Made by a program: the position numbers and the translations under genes. DNA of 64,000 nucleotides, from assembly GCA_029851415.1 (NCBI GenBank), contig CM056743.1, positions 65,936,186 through 66,000,185 on the forward strand, given 5' to 3'. The stretch is from Eretmocerus hayati (Eukaryota > Arthropoda > Insecta > Hymenoptera > Aphelinidae). Numbering within the stretch: position 1 is the stretch's first letter; the number at the start of each line of letters is the position of its first letter. Under the pieces are notes generated by a model. That model did no database searches. It was given only the letters and a program-made list of their open reading frames with translations, and was not told the DNA's origin. Shown in pieces: positions 36,300 through 47,278 of this stretch.

Positions 36300-37898
36300 A
36301 TGACAAGCTGCACCAAGATGAACACGCGCTCTGGCCGTGGAGGTGGCACTCGTGCCATGCAAGATTCGGCCCGCACTACACCCGCACCGCGCTCTCGCGC
36401 ACGTGGACAGATGCGTTCATCGAGTGGTGCATTACCGTCAGATGCGGCTACTGGGCCCATCGCGGCTACATCTCAGCCAGCGGACCTCTCGCAAGAGGAA
36501 ATCATGCGGCGCTTGCGGGAGGATGAAGAGGCCCATGAGCAGCATTTGCGATTCCTGCAAATGCAAGTCGAAGTAACAAGCCCGTCAGCGCGAGGTGCGC
36601 CGCAAGCTAGAACGGCAGCTTGAAGCGGTGCATGTCAATAATGATGCGCCTGGCCGCGCTCAACTCGAGCAGGCACCTCCGGCAGTGGCTGCTGGGGACA
36701 ATCATCGCCTATCAGAGAGCGATTCTTCCAGCGTGTTGCAACAGCTCGCAGCCCTGCAAAAAGCTGTTGCGCGCATTGAAGCACAGTCAAGTACCTCATC
36801 ACAAATGTCGGATGAGCTCGAGAGTATGAACCCTCGTAATCGCAACTCTTCGGACGTGGTTCATGACACTCCTCCCGCGCTGCCTCATGAACGCCCGGGT
36901 AGCACGCCCGCGCAGCAAATTATGCCAGATGCCGCGGCGGTGACCGGCACCTCAGGTCAGTATGTGACTGTACAGGACCTCGCAGGTGTGCTGCGTGAGG
37001 TCTTGCAGGGGAACCCCCGTGGAGATTCGAGTTCTGCATTGCGTTCAGAACACAGCGGCGTTGATTTCAGGGATGAGCAGAAAGCTCTCCCCAAATTTTC
37101 AGGACAGTGCGATGAATTACCAGTTGATCGCTGGGTCGCCATATTTAATGATATCGCCGATACTGGAAATTGGAAGGAATATCAAAAGCTGATTGCAGCG
37201 CAATCGGCAATCGAAGGAACTGCTGCGGATTGGCTCAATTCGCAAGATGCGTACAAAACATGGTCGGAATTGGGTCGTGATTTGGTCAATTGGTTTGGAA
37301 TTTCATCTGGCCCAAGGGGGGCATACCGTCTTTTGAAGGAGCTCCGTATCAAACCCGGAGAAAAGGCGATTGAATATCTGAATCGAGCGAAGAAGCTTGG
37401 GAAATCAGCGAAAGCCACCGAAGACCAGATCCAGCATTATATTATGATGGGACTGGGAGGCAGTGCATTTTCGAAGCAAATGCTAGTGCATGCACGGGGT
37501 TGGGATGAGTTTAAGAATGCTCTGTTGGAATTTGAAGAGCTCAGAAATGCAGAACGTTCCCAGCCTAGCACTTCAGGTTCGAGCTCGTCAAATCCGTCGG
37601 CAGGATTTGAGCGGCCCCACCTATCACAGTCAAGAGACAGTAGTTTTGATCGAGCTAAGCAAAGTGAGATAATGAAATGTCGGAATGCCATAGGCGTGGG
37701 CATTCCACGCACGAGTGTAAGAAAGGACTTCGAGATGACACTTGCTACAAGTGCCAACAGCCAGGGCATATTGCCCGCTACTGTCCAGATAAGCAGAAAC
37801 CAGAATCGGGTACATCGGGAGGTAATAAAGGATTCATCAAAAGAGTTTACACTCTGGGTGACAATACTCCCAAACCAGAACCAGAGAACAAGAAATGA
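36300..37898 (+). pseudogene. gag: Gag polyprotein with two compensating frameshifts
   Basis: The first in-frame ATG is at 36300 (a second at 36318). The N-terminal part is basic and low in complexity (NTRSGRGGG), then a charged coiled coil (SQEEIMRRLREDEEAHEQ). The frame changes near 36575, continues as a capsid-like domain (RWVAIFNDIADTGNW, GAYRLLKELRIKPGEKAIEYL, MMGLGG), and changes back near 37680. It then gives two CCHC zinc knuckles, one straddling the second shift and the other CYKCQQPGHIARYC (Cx2Cx4Hx4C, 37755-37796). The frame ends at TGA (37896-37898). The two shifts cancel, so start and end share one frame. The product would assemble virus-like particles and bind element RNA. Confidence 0.85.
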
Positions 37899-39343
37899 CA
37901 AGTGGATCGGCGGCACACCCGAGCCAACGTCGGCCAGATCGACGTCAATGCTCACGTGGACCCTGGAGCAGACGTCAGTGTCATCAGCGCTGATTTTTGG
38001 GGTAAGGTGAAGCAGCTGTCGCCGAGTGATTACCAGGTAAATGAAAGTATCCATAATCTCACAGGATTTGGTGGACCAGCGGTACAGACGGCAGGAACGG
38101 TGACTCTTCCAACTCTTTTGGATGGTCATAACTATTGGCTTGATTATATTATTGTTCCTAACCGCTACTCGACCAAGCAAGTGATTATTGGAGATCCTGT
38201 GCGAGATGCCGCCAAAATAACTTTAGAGCCATGCGCTACCGCATTCCAACCTCTGACTGGATTCGTTGGTCTGCTCGAGGAAGATATGAAATACAAAGCC
38301 CTCGAGAGAGCCCCTAAAGAATACGTGCAGAAATTGAAATCTATCATTGATGGCTATCAGCCAGTAGTTGTTGAAACTGCCCCCGTCGAGATGAAACTTA
38401 TTCTCACGGATGAAACGCCTGTTCGCTGTCACTGGCGTCGATTAGCACCTGCTGAAGAGCAAGCTGTGGAACAACAAGTTCGAGAATGGCTCGACCAAAA
38501 AGTCATTCGTCCAAGTTCATCAGAGTGGAGCAGTAATGTAGTTGCAGTCAAGAAGAAAAATGGAAATCTCAGGGTTTGCATCAATTATAGACCCTTGAAC
38601 AAGAGAATAGTCAAAGAGCAAACCCCTATGCCACTGATTGAAGACGTCTTGGATGACCTAGTCGAAGCTCGTTATTTCATCAGAATTGATTTAAAAAACG
38701 GCTTCCATCATGTCAAGGTATCAGAAGATAGCCAGGAGTATACTGCTTTCGTCACGCGGACTCAGCAATTTGAATTCTTGAAAGTTCCATTTGGCCTTGC
38801 CACGTCACCTGCGGTATTCACCAGATTTCTACGGTATGTCTTTCGAGATTTAATACAAAAGAAGATCATCATATTCTTCATGGATGATGGGATTATCCGT
38901 GGACGAACACCACAAGAAGCTCTGAACAATTTCCGAAAAGTCTTAGCCGTAGCGTCTCGATTTGGACTTCAGATCAATTGGAAGAAATGTCAACTCCTTC
39001 AGACGAAGATTAAATTCTTAGGCCACATCATAGAAGGAGGAAAAGTTGCACCTCCTCCAGGCAAAACGGAAGCGATGACGAACTTTCCAGAGCCAAGAAC
39101 TCCGAAACAACTACAACATTTCTTAGGTTTGGCTGGATACTTCCGGAAGTTCATCCAAGATTACGCTAAAATAGCGAGACCATTGAGTGATCTCCTGAAA
39201 AAGGATATTCGTTTTGCATTTGGACCTGAACAGCGAAATGCATCCTGGGAATTAAAGAGAGCGCTGGTAAATGCTCCTGTACTGAGATTATATCATCCTG
39301 AACGAGAGACGGAGTTGCACACCGATGCCTCGAAAGACGGGTA
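37899..39343 (+). pseudogene. pol: Pol, N-terminal part: protease, reverse transcriptase, start of RNase H
   Basis: In the same frame as gag and separated from it only by TGA at 37896. Domains in order: an aspartic protease with DPGADVSVIS (the Asp is present, with Pro where Ser or Thr is usual); a reverse transcriptase with LRVCINYRPLN, FIRIDLKNGFHHV, VPFGLATSPAVF and catalytic FMDD at 38877-38888 (Phe in place of the common Tyr); a thumb/connection with FLGHII and LQHFLGLAGYFRKFI; and the RNase H start ELHTDASKDG with the first catalytic Asp at 39324-39326. Coding is cut at 39343 by the inserted element, and the displaced remainder begins at 44525. Expression of pol would need readthrough of the TGA, or the TGA is a mutation. 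Confidence 0.9.
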
Positions 39344-40029
39344 CCACTCAAACATCAAAGTTGGGTTATGAAAAGGTGATATTATGTACAAATCGAGTAT
39401 CAAGTCTCACTTAGAAATGGTCAAAACACAGTCGACTTTTTGTCCTGGAATTTTGCAAATTTTTCGAATACTTTTCGATAATTCGACTCCGGACCTGAGA
39501 ATCGCTCCAAACAGCTCTACAACGGTGGCAAATTATTCCTCACACACCAAAAAACGAAACTCTATCAACAGCGAAGTAATGAAGCGCGTGAGCAGCTCCC
39601 CGTGCGATGATTCATGGACAATTTTTCCGTGGCAAAATAAGGATTGTCCTCACCGCGGTCAGTGGCTCTCGAACACTATGCAATGTCGAGGTCCAGAAAT
39701 TTTTTTACAGTCTACTCTCACCGTCAAAATAGGCCGTGTATTCGGAAAAAACGATCCGTTTCGATGTATGCCTCTGAGATCTCTTTTCATGCCAAAATGT
39801 CCTCACCGTGGCTGTCCTTACCGTGGCAAAAATATATCGAAAATTGCTCATATCTTTCATGTAGATTGACTAAAGCTTGTGTTCACCTGGGAATTGTTTT
39901 CGGATGCCGGATAGATTAGAAAACAACCGCAAGCTGTTAGATTGCAGCTATATTTCAACTAGTCAATTTTTGGTCCGAATCCCGACTTTTGCCGTTTTTG
40001 GCCTCGAAATACCTAAGTTATCTCATAAT

Positions 40030-40389
40030 CACACATATCAGATCTGTCAAAGAATCATTGAATACGACCCCATGTACGATGGTATGCCCGATTTCTAATG
40101 AGAATGAACATTTAATCAAATATGCGACCATACATAAGTGCGGGCATACGATTGCGGGAAAAGCTTTGACGATTGGTCTTTCAGGACAAAAACGTCTATT
40201 TTAGGTGAACTGTTGAGCTATGATCATATCGTGTCTTGTATAGGCATGAAAAGAGAGGATGATGATTCTCTATTCACCAAGTATATACTGACGGAAAAAT
40301 ATCCCGTTTGTGAAATATGTCGTGAGTATACTCGAAATCTCGAGGTGAAACTTTCAAAAATAAATGCACATGTGTGGATGAGATAGGTT
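40030..40389 (+). other. Cysteine/histidine-containing open frames, possible decayed gene
   Basis: Two overlapping frames (the first ending at 40204, the second 40138-40386) show zinc-finger-like spacing: CPIS...IHKCGHTIAGKAL in the first, and KYPVCEICREYTRNLEVK in the second. These resemble the two halves of a RING/SP-RING-type finger separated by a frameshift. The resemblance is weak. If real, this is the only candidate coding remnant in the 5.18-kb insert. Confidence 0.25.
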
Positions 40390-41556
40390 CAGAATATTCT
40401 CTCATGATGCATACAAGCTTCTTGGTCATCGTAGTGAACCGCTAGAGGATTCATGATCACACGAACAACACCTCGAGAATATCTCAACACATTCAAGAGT
40501 AGATTCGTATCCTTCTTTCATACTTGAGGCCCTCGTTCATAGTCTTCATCAGCAGAGATCACTTAGTCAACGGATGACGAAAACATCATTATCACGTTCG
40601 CCATCAATCATATATCCCATTACCTTGAAGAATAGAATCACGAGGTGGTAGCTCATTTGGAAGTCCTGGTATCATTGCGTGAATGAAATACAAATACATC
40701 ACCTCGATTCAAGCACGTCATGCACTGATCTGTGCGATTAGAGGTAGAAGTGGGTTTTCAAAGCGCATCGCAGAGATACTCTTTCAAATACTATAGAGTG
40801 AGGTACGAGAACTATAGATAGGATCAGTACACAAGAACAATGTTGGCATCCCAGTACGACACCGAAATGAATCAAGCATGTACTGATAATTAAGACCACA
40901 ACTTCCGAAATAGAGCTCTGCACTTCAACTGCAACGCGACTAAGCGTCAATTGAAGTGACACGACAGATCACTCAGAATCATCCATAACCCATGCACTCG
41001 CGGATCAATTTGCAATGAATGAGGGCATTGTCGATTCACTTTGTAAAACAGTAGTAGTGTCAGAAGAAACGCTAAACTGGTTCAATCTCACTTGATAGAA
41101 GCTTGACGGAACCGAGGAGACGAAGAGAATGATGAAGTCCACCCACCAGCGAACGTGAGTGAGTCTTCCCTAGGAAAGTACTGCAAAACAAACTTTTTTC
41201 AATAACACTCTGAATTGGAGCCGTAGGGCCGTTGACTTCCCGTGCAGATTGAAGGAAGCCCATTTTACGAATCGTGAATGACCATGCGAGAACAAAATCG
41301 GAACTGCTCCTACTACGAGGGCCCCAGAAACAATCCCAAACATATATTGAGGTATTGAAAAATGGGAAGAGGAAGGCCCGTGTGATCAATTAGAGTCGTT
41401 CCTTACAAGGAGTAGCAATATTTTCAACCCAGAGCGTCCACATAGTTGTACGCACAATGAAATACGTGAGAAGATACTAATCCAGTCACTTCAGGCATTA
41501 TGTGTGCGATTTCATACGAAATGTAGCATGTAATCAAGCTACCAATCGCCCAACGA

Positions 41557-41712
41557 ATGAATGCGATTGTACATGGAATCGTTCATGCGAAGGCGCATGG
41601 AATCGTACATGCGATAATGCATAGAATCGTTCAAGCGATCGCGCATGCTGTTGTCAATACAATTTTATATGCGATTGTACATGCAATTGTACATATAATT
41701 GTGCCTAAAATC
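41557..41712 (+). repeat. 12-bp-periodic CATG-rich degenerate repeat
   Basis: A degenerate unit close to gcgatngtncatg repeats about every 12 bp (gcgattgtacatgg, aatcgttcatgcg, aatcgtacatgcg, gcgattgtacatgc). Translated, it gives runs of HAIVHGIVH, an artefact of a period divisible by three. Related catgca/tgcatg words are scattered over the rest of the 5.18-kb insertion in both orientations. Confidence 0.75.
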
Positions 41713-42242
41713 GCGTATAATAGTTTCGTATTGAAAAACATGCAAGTTTGTTTACTCGATCACATGCGAAATCTCTGGTTATTCAATTAAGGATAATAGA
41801 ATTCCTGAATCAAGGGAATTCTCCCAGATGCGCAGCATCCCTACCTGCACACCCTGATCCCACAGTGCCGACTCATGATAACAAATTTCTTTGCAAACCT
41901 CGCGAACATAGGTTCTAGATGATCTGTCAGCTCTGCCGCTCTTAGGTGTACGTGAGAATGACGTGACTCTTGAAAGTTACTCGATCAAATTGCTCACAAA
42001 TCTGATGTGTAAGCGTCCATATAAGGATTCGTGCACGGACTCATGCACGTGATTATTGCTTGTGTTCGTGCATGAAGTCCAAAACAGTTACATGCAGATC
42101 AACATGCACGAATTTCGCGAATGGAATTCAATTCATTTCGCAATACTACCATGCAATCTTGCAGTCAGTCGTACATGTCGTTCTCTATAGCAATCTGCAT
42201 GGTACTATGCATAAACATTTCATCATCCTCGATCATTCCACC

Positions 42243-43212
42243 CGGAGGGATTTTCACCACATCTTACACTTCCTACGTACGCACATTTCCTACGTTACCT
42301 ATGTATAAAAATAGTAATAAACAAACCCAACCCCAAAATTCGTCTGCTTGAAACATTACCCGGACAGCTTTTGCTCAATTATTCTATCGAATTGAGTCAG
42401 AAATCGAGTTCGTGGTGCTCACAAGGATAGTGAAAATTTTGTTGGAGACAAAAAAATGAGCTCGCGTTACTCCTCGGCACGGTCTGAGAAGGAGAAACGA
42501 AGTTTGGCTAAGAAATTTCGTTGTTGCACGAGGTCACACCGCAAAAAGCCGAGATGAAACCAAAGTGCTGCCCATAACACATTTCTTTTGTGATCGCTTA
42601 TTCGTTTCAGGGTGCTACAGCTGATATGTATTTTTCTGTTTCATATCTGAGATAAAAAAGATTGACAGTAGCACTTATGCATAGATGTTAAGCTCTTGTT
42701 GATAGTTTGTCTTTCAATCAATGTTAGTATTTAAGTTCAAAATTGAATGCGGGTTTGCATAGTTTCATTCATGTAGTAAAAAAACGGCACCATCTCCCAT
42801 CGAGAGCTCAGCACTCACGAACACAACTATCGATTTTTTCATCTCTCATGTGTATGAATTAGAGGAATATAGCAGCTGCAGCATCCTGAAATTCATGACC
42901 GACCACAAAAAGCTCTGCTCCAGAAGGAGCACTTTTATCTCGTCTCGTTTTTTGGAATATTAATCACTGCAACAAACTTACAAGTTGAATTTCACTATTA
43001 TTTTTTGCATACAAAATTTTCTCGATCTATGTGAACACCACGAACCTGACTGTTCACTTAATTCGATAAAATTATTGAGCGGAAGCCAGCCAGAGAATGT
43101 TACAAGCACATGAATTCTGGGGTTAGGTTTGTTTATTATTATTTCTTCTTCTTAGGTTACGTAGGAAACGTACGCACGACGGAAGCGTAAGATGTGGTGA
43201 ATAGCCCTCCCG
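42243..43212. mobile_element. Inverted-repeat-bounded block nested in the 5.18-kb insertion
   Basis: A ~114-bp left arm (42244-42357: cggagggattttcaccacat, cctacgtacgcacatttcct, aaacaaacccaaccccaaaa) has its reverse complement at 43098-43211. The outer ends are cggaggg-like. The interior is AT-rich with no protein. Probably a non-autonomous DNA element. Confidence 0.7.
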
Positions 43213-44524
43213 AGATTTTGCATATAATTGTGAGTACAAAGTTGCATGTTATGGAGTACAGAACTGGTACATGCGATCGTGAGCGAGTGTATGCATGATT
43301 GCATGCCTCATTGCATGCACAATTGTATGCACGATCGCATGGACACAATTGCAGGCTCGATTACATGCTATACTGCGTATAAGATCGGTTATCATCTTAC
43401 TCCTCACGTGACTGGATCCATATTATTCCTCGTTTGTCGAGAATTATACGTTGATTCTCATCGATTCGAGACATTGATTTTCCTCACTTAGAGAAAAACG
43501 ATTCGAGATTCCCAAATTCCCAATTAAAACTTCGTATCGCAAATCCGTGTCTGCTCCCCCAAGGAGTTTCTTAATCGCATCTATTCTTTGCGATCTCTGC
43601 TTCGTTTATTTGATATGGCGAGCTGTTATTTAGGACCAAGTGCACTGTCCCAATGTCCAGTCCGGAGTTTTGTGATCACCACCTCAAATCTAAGTCGAAT
43701 AATGACGCTGTCTAGTATTCGACAGAGCAGGATTGAGTTTACATAGGAGACTCCGGTTTGCGCCTGTGGTTTGTGTATTGTATATTCCGTTCTATCTTAA
43801 CTCGAGCGTTGGTGCAGAATTCCGCCCCGAAACCGTGTCAGAAACTACAGATTTCGAGTGAGACTTTTTTGTTTTTGTTCGGGCTCAGAATCCGCAAGAG
43901 GGGCGCCACCGGTCGTTGGACACCTCGAATTACCCAAACATTTATTCTGATGGGGTGGGGAGTTGACGAGGAAGGAGGGGGTGAAAAATCCAAGATGCCA
44001 ATTTCGCCGTCAATGAAATCGTGTGAAAACGATTATGGCTCTGTGCAGAGTTCTCTGCAAGATTCCTTGCATATATCCATGCAGGAATCAATAGAGAGAT
44101 TTATCACTGATGAATTTCATTTCAGATCCCCTATGAACTGATTGATGATTCTCTGATCGATTCAATCAATTGTATCTTCAATTCATTGCAGCTCCAAATG
44201 TATCCACATAAACATGAATACATGCACGTACGCATGCAGAAATTACTGCAGATCATTTTCACTCGAATCCTCATTTACTCGACACGTATCTCTTGAACGC
44301 ATATTTCGATGCATAATGACATGCACAACTCTATGCAGGATGCAGAGACGAAACTCGAGTTGACTCAACTTTGTCCCGCGAAAACAGTGCATGAGCATGT
44401 GCAACAAATCTTGCAGGATGCCGTGCATAGAACTCATGGACGACAAGAAGAATTACATGCAGAAATCCATGCACAAATGCTAACATGTTTACTTACATGT
44501 ACACTTACTCATTTTTTCCGTAAG

Positions 44525-46198
44525 GGGTATGGAGCTATATTGTTGCAGAAAGATCCCGATGACCAAAAATTCCACCCTGTCTATCATATGAGTAGGAAAA
44601 CTACTGACGCTGAGAAAAAGTACTCCAGCTACGAACTCGAGTTTCTTGCTATTGTCAGAGCATTGGAAAAGTTTAGATCTTATGTATGGGGACTAATTTT
44701 CAAAGTCATTACAGATTGCGCAGCTTTCAAATCAACCATGGACAAGAAAGAGCTGAGCCCACGAATTGGTCGCTGGGTCATGTTTGTAGACGAGTTTAAT
44801 TTTACCACGGAGCATCGCGCTGGGCGACGCATGCGCCATGTAGATGCGCTCAGCCGAGTGGAATCTGTAAATATCATCCAAGATCCAGTGATCCCGAGGA
44901 CCATGAGAGCACAGGAACGAGACGAGAATCTATGCGCGATCAAACGCCTTATTGAGACTTCTCAGCAGCCATATCAGAACTACCAACTACGACAAGGCCT
45001 ACTGTACAAAGGAGCTGAAGGCTGTGAGAAGCTGGTCGTGCCAACGGCCATGCAGCAAGAGTTAATCAGAAAAGCTCATGAAGTTGGGCACTTCGGTGTG
45101 AGAAAAACCATGGATTTACTCCAACGTGAGTATTACATGAATCATATGCAGAGAAGTGTAGAGCATTTCATTGCAAATTGCCTCGAGTGCATACTTGGAT
45201 CACGCAAGCAAGGCAAAGGTGAGGGTCTCCTGAATCCAATACCAAAAGGCGATACCCCATTACATACTCTGCATATAGATCATATCGGACCATTGAAATC
45301 AACCCACAAACAATACAAGTATGTATTTATCGTGATCGACGCATTCACTAAGTACACGTGGATTTTCCCAACAAAATCCACAGGCACTAATGAAGTTCTA
45401 GACCGCTTGCGGATTCTCCAACAGCATTTTGGGACTCCCGTACGTATAGTTACAGGTCGAGGAACGGCTTTTACTTCAGCGGATTTCGAGCAATTCTGCA
45501 AAGATGAGGGGATACGTCACAGCCTCATTACTACTGGAATACCTCGAGGAAACGGTCAGGTGGAGCGTGTCAATGCTGTGATATCCAGTGTCATGACAAA
45601 ACTATCAGATGCAGAACCTTTGACATGGTACAAATCAGTTAGTCGTGTCCAAAGGGCAATAAATGGCACATTCCAACGATCTATTGGCACAAGTCCCTTT
45701 GAGTTACTCTTTGGCGCTCGGATGAGAACAGCTCGAGATACACGTATCTTAGGAATCATTGACGAGGAAATTGCAGCCTATTATCAAGGAACGCGAGAAG
45801 ATCTCCGTGCTAAGGCGCGACAGCAGATTGCCAGGATCCAGGAAGATAATAGACGGCAATATGATCGCCAGCGTAAGCCAGCCATAAAGTACGAGCTCGG
45901 AGACATTGTAGCCATCAGAAGGACCCAGCAGGGTCCAGGTTTGAAGGTGGCCATCAAATATTTTGGGCCATACAAAATCACAAGGTGCGATCCCCATGAC
46001 CGCTATGCAGTAGAAAAGATCGGTCAAAATGAAGGTCCGTATCGCACCACGTCATCAGCCGATTCTATGAAGCCATGGAGAGGCTCCCGAGATGATCTCG
46101 AGGAGGACCTCGAAGATCTGACCACCGATGCTGATGCCGATGCAGACGTTGATGCTGTTGATGCTGACGGAGAGCCTGAGCTCGAGGAAGGGAGCTAG
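44525..46198 (+). pseudogene. pol: Pol, C-terminal part: RNase H and integrase
   Basis: The open frame extends upstream to 44309, but the first ~72 codons belong to the inserted element; true pol resumes at GYGAILLQKD. Domains: the rest of RNase H (SSYELEFLAIVRALEKF, ITDCAAF, ADALSRV-like HVDALSRV); an integrase zinc-binding segment (HEVGHFG...CLEC); an integrase core with HIDHIGPL, then VTGRGTAFTS where the family has an Asp, then GNGQVERVN; a GPY/F-type end (KYFGPYKI); and an acidic tail with a DADADADV run. The catalytic triad reads D-G-E, with the Gly codon ggt at 45455-45457, one transition away from gat. The integrase is therefore predicted inactive. There is no chromodomain. Confidence 0.9.
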
Positions 46199-46463
46199 GG
46201 CCGAGAGTGTCAGTGAGTGTTTCAGGAAAGTGAAAAGTGCAGTGGTATGCTGTATGGTGTGAGCAGTGAAACCTTGTAAGCTCACTTGAGTGGGTTATGA
46301 ATGCGCGCAATGGGTAATGCGTGTGAGATGGATGATTTCGATGTTGAGAATGCTGGATGCGGAAGCGTCCAGATATGTAAAAAATATTTCACGAGGGAAT
46401 ACCATGATTACGAGGTGTGTCTGAATGGGTCAACCGGGTCGTTTGACCGTCAGGACGGCCGAA

Positions 46464-46805
46464 TGTGGGAATGGGAGAGTGAGCGCATCATGGATGTGTG
46501 TGTAAGCGTGTGTGTAAGTGGGTCATGGCGCGGAGCTCCCCGCACCATGGAAAAGCACCAAGCTCAGCGAGCTTGGGTCCCCGCTGCCGAATTACGCGGT
46601 AAGCGTCAGTCTTTGTCTATCTCTTAATTGAGTGCGACGTGTGTCGTGCGCTGCGCTATTCTGATTGCATCATTATTGCGTCAGATCTCTTCACGAGCCT
46701 TTTCATAAGTATAATTGAAGTGTGCACCAATAAATCGCATTATATTCAATTGCCATTAATTATTGACTCCGTATCCTTATTCCCGGACTTCCAAATTCTA
46801 CAATT
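46464..46805 (+). repeat. 3' LTR
   Basis: Same length (342 bp) and ends as the 5' LTR, with about a dozen substitutions (e.g. gcgcataatgg versus gcgcatcatgg, aagcttcccgc versus gagctccccgc). aataaa lies at 46729-46734. The segment upstream (46199-46463) is untranslated and lacks an obvious purine tract at the LTR boundary. Confidence 0.92.
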
Positions 46806-46975
46806 AGATATTGTTGGAAAAACCTGCTTTTAGATGGACCAAGTTTCTCTGAAATGCTTCCTCAAAAGAAAAACTCGAAATATAGGGTACTCTTTTTTTC
46901 GTTAAGATTATTATCATATAACGCTGTGAGAAAGCATTCTGCTAACCACTTTTAGCAGCGTATTTGGTTTATTTT
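46806..46975 (+). repeat. Resumption of the complex AT-rich satellite
   Basis: agatattgttggaaaaacc continues the type A unit interrupted by the LTR element. The segment ...cgctgtgagaaagcattctg and ctaaccacttttagcagcgt matches 33385-33426. Confidence 0.8.
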
Positions 46976-47123
46976 TTAAAGATCTATAAAAAATTACTGT
47001 ATACATTTTCCGATAAAATGCGTTCCCTTTGAGTTATGGGGTCAGAACCGTAGAAATTCACAGATAAAATACGAGTTTCAGACGAAATAGTATATTTCGC
47101 ACCGAGTTCATGAGGTTGTAGGC
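46976..47123. repeat. Dispersed repeat fragment related to 25.1-25.7 kb and 54.9-55.1 kb
   Basis: ttttccgataaaatgcgttc and acgagtttcagacgaaat match phrases in the foldback repeat at 25.3-25.6 kb (opposite strand) and 54.9 kb. Confidence 0.5.
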
Positions 47124-47278
47124 CCTCGACAGAAAGTGCGCGATGCTCTTTTCTCCACTTTTTCCCCCGTGTATAAGCATAGGCGCTCTAGTTGCAGTCG
47201 CCGCCACGGGCGCGCAATGGCGCTACTTCCACGGGAAAAAAAGGGGGAAAAGGAGCAAATGCGCACTTTCTGTCGAGG
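47124..47278. mobile_element. 155-bp MITE with CCTCGACAGAAAGTGCGC ends
   Basis: The ends cctcgacagaaagtgcgc and gcgcactttctgtcgagg are perfect inverse partners. Inside them, ctcttttctccactttttcc pairs with ggggaaaaggagc, so most of the unit is one hairpin. No clear target duplication. Confidence 0.75.

Larger units (their letters stand above)
39344..44524. mobile_element. 5.18-kb insertion of unknown class inside RNase H
   Basis: The pol frame is interrupted exactly between two copies of gggta (39339-39343 and 44525-44529), a 5-bp target duplication. The insert begins ccactcaaacatcaaagttg and ends tactcattttttccgtaag. It has no terminal inverted repeat, no LTR and no terminal poly(A), so no standard class fits from inspection. 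Inside are a 12-bp-periodic catg-rich repeat (41557-41712, echoed at 42010-42210, 43250-43370 and 44030-44480), an inverted-repeat-bounded block (42243-43212) and weak cysteine-containing frames (40030-40389). I recognise no transposase or polymerase. Confidence 0.8.
35026..46805 (+). mobile_element. Ty3/gypsy LTR retrotransposon, complete but disabled
   Basis: Two 342-bp LTRs (35026-35367 and 46464-46805) flank a primer-binding site, gag, and protease-RT-RNase H-integrase in the Ty3/gypsy order. A 6-bp agatat lies on each side (35020-35025 and 46806-46811), and the satellite sequence reads continuously across the joined site. The LTRs differ at roughly a dozen positions, so the insertion is not the newest in the window. 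Three kinds of damage are visible: compensating frameshifts in gag, a 5.18-kb insertion in RNase H and a substituted catalytic residue in integrase. No envelope gene is seen. Confidence 0.93.

Noticed and set aside
41557..41790. Open frame rich in HAIVHGIVH repeats
   Set aside because: Explained by a 12-bp repeat period (divisible by three); no other protein features.
44309..44524. N-terminal ~72 residues of the open frame that leads into RNase H
   Set aside because: They come from the end of the inserted element, joined to pol by chance; the RNase H sequence starts at 44525.
46301..46627. Possible envelope or accessory frame between pol and the 3' LTR
   Set aside because: It runs into the LTR, has no signal peptide or transmembrane segment, and no counterpart is expected in this element type.
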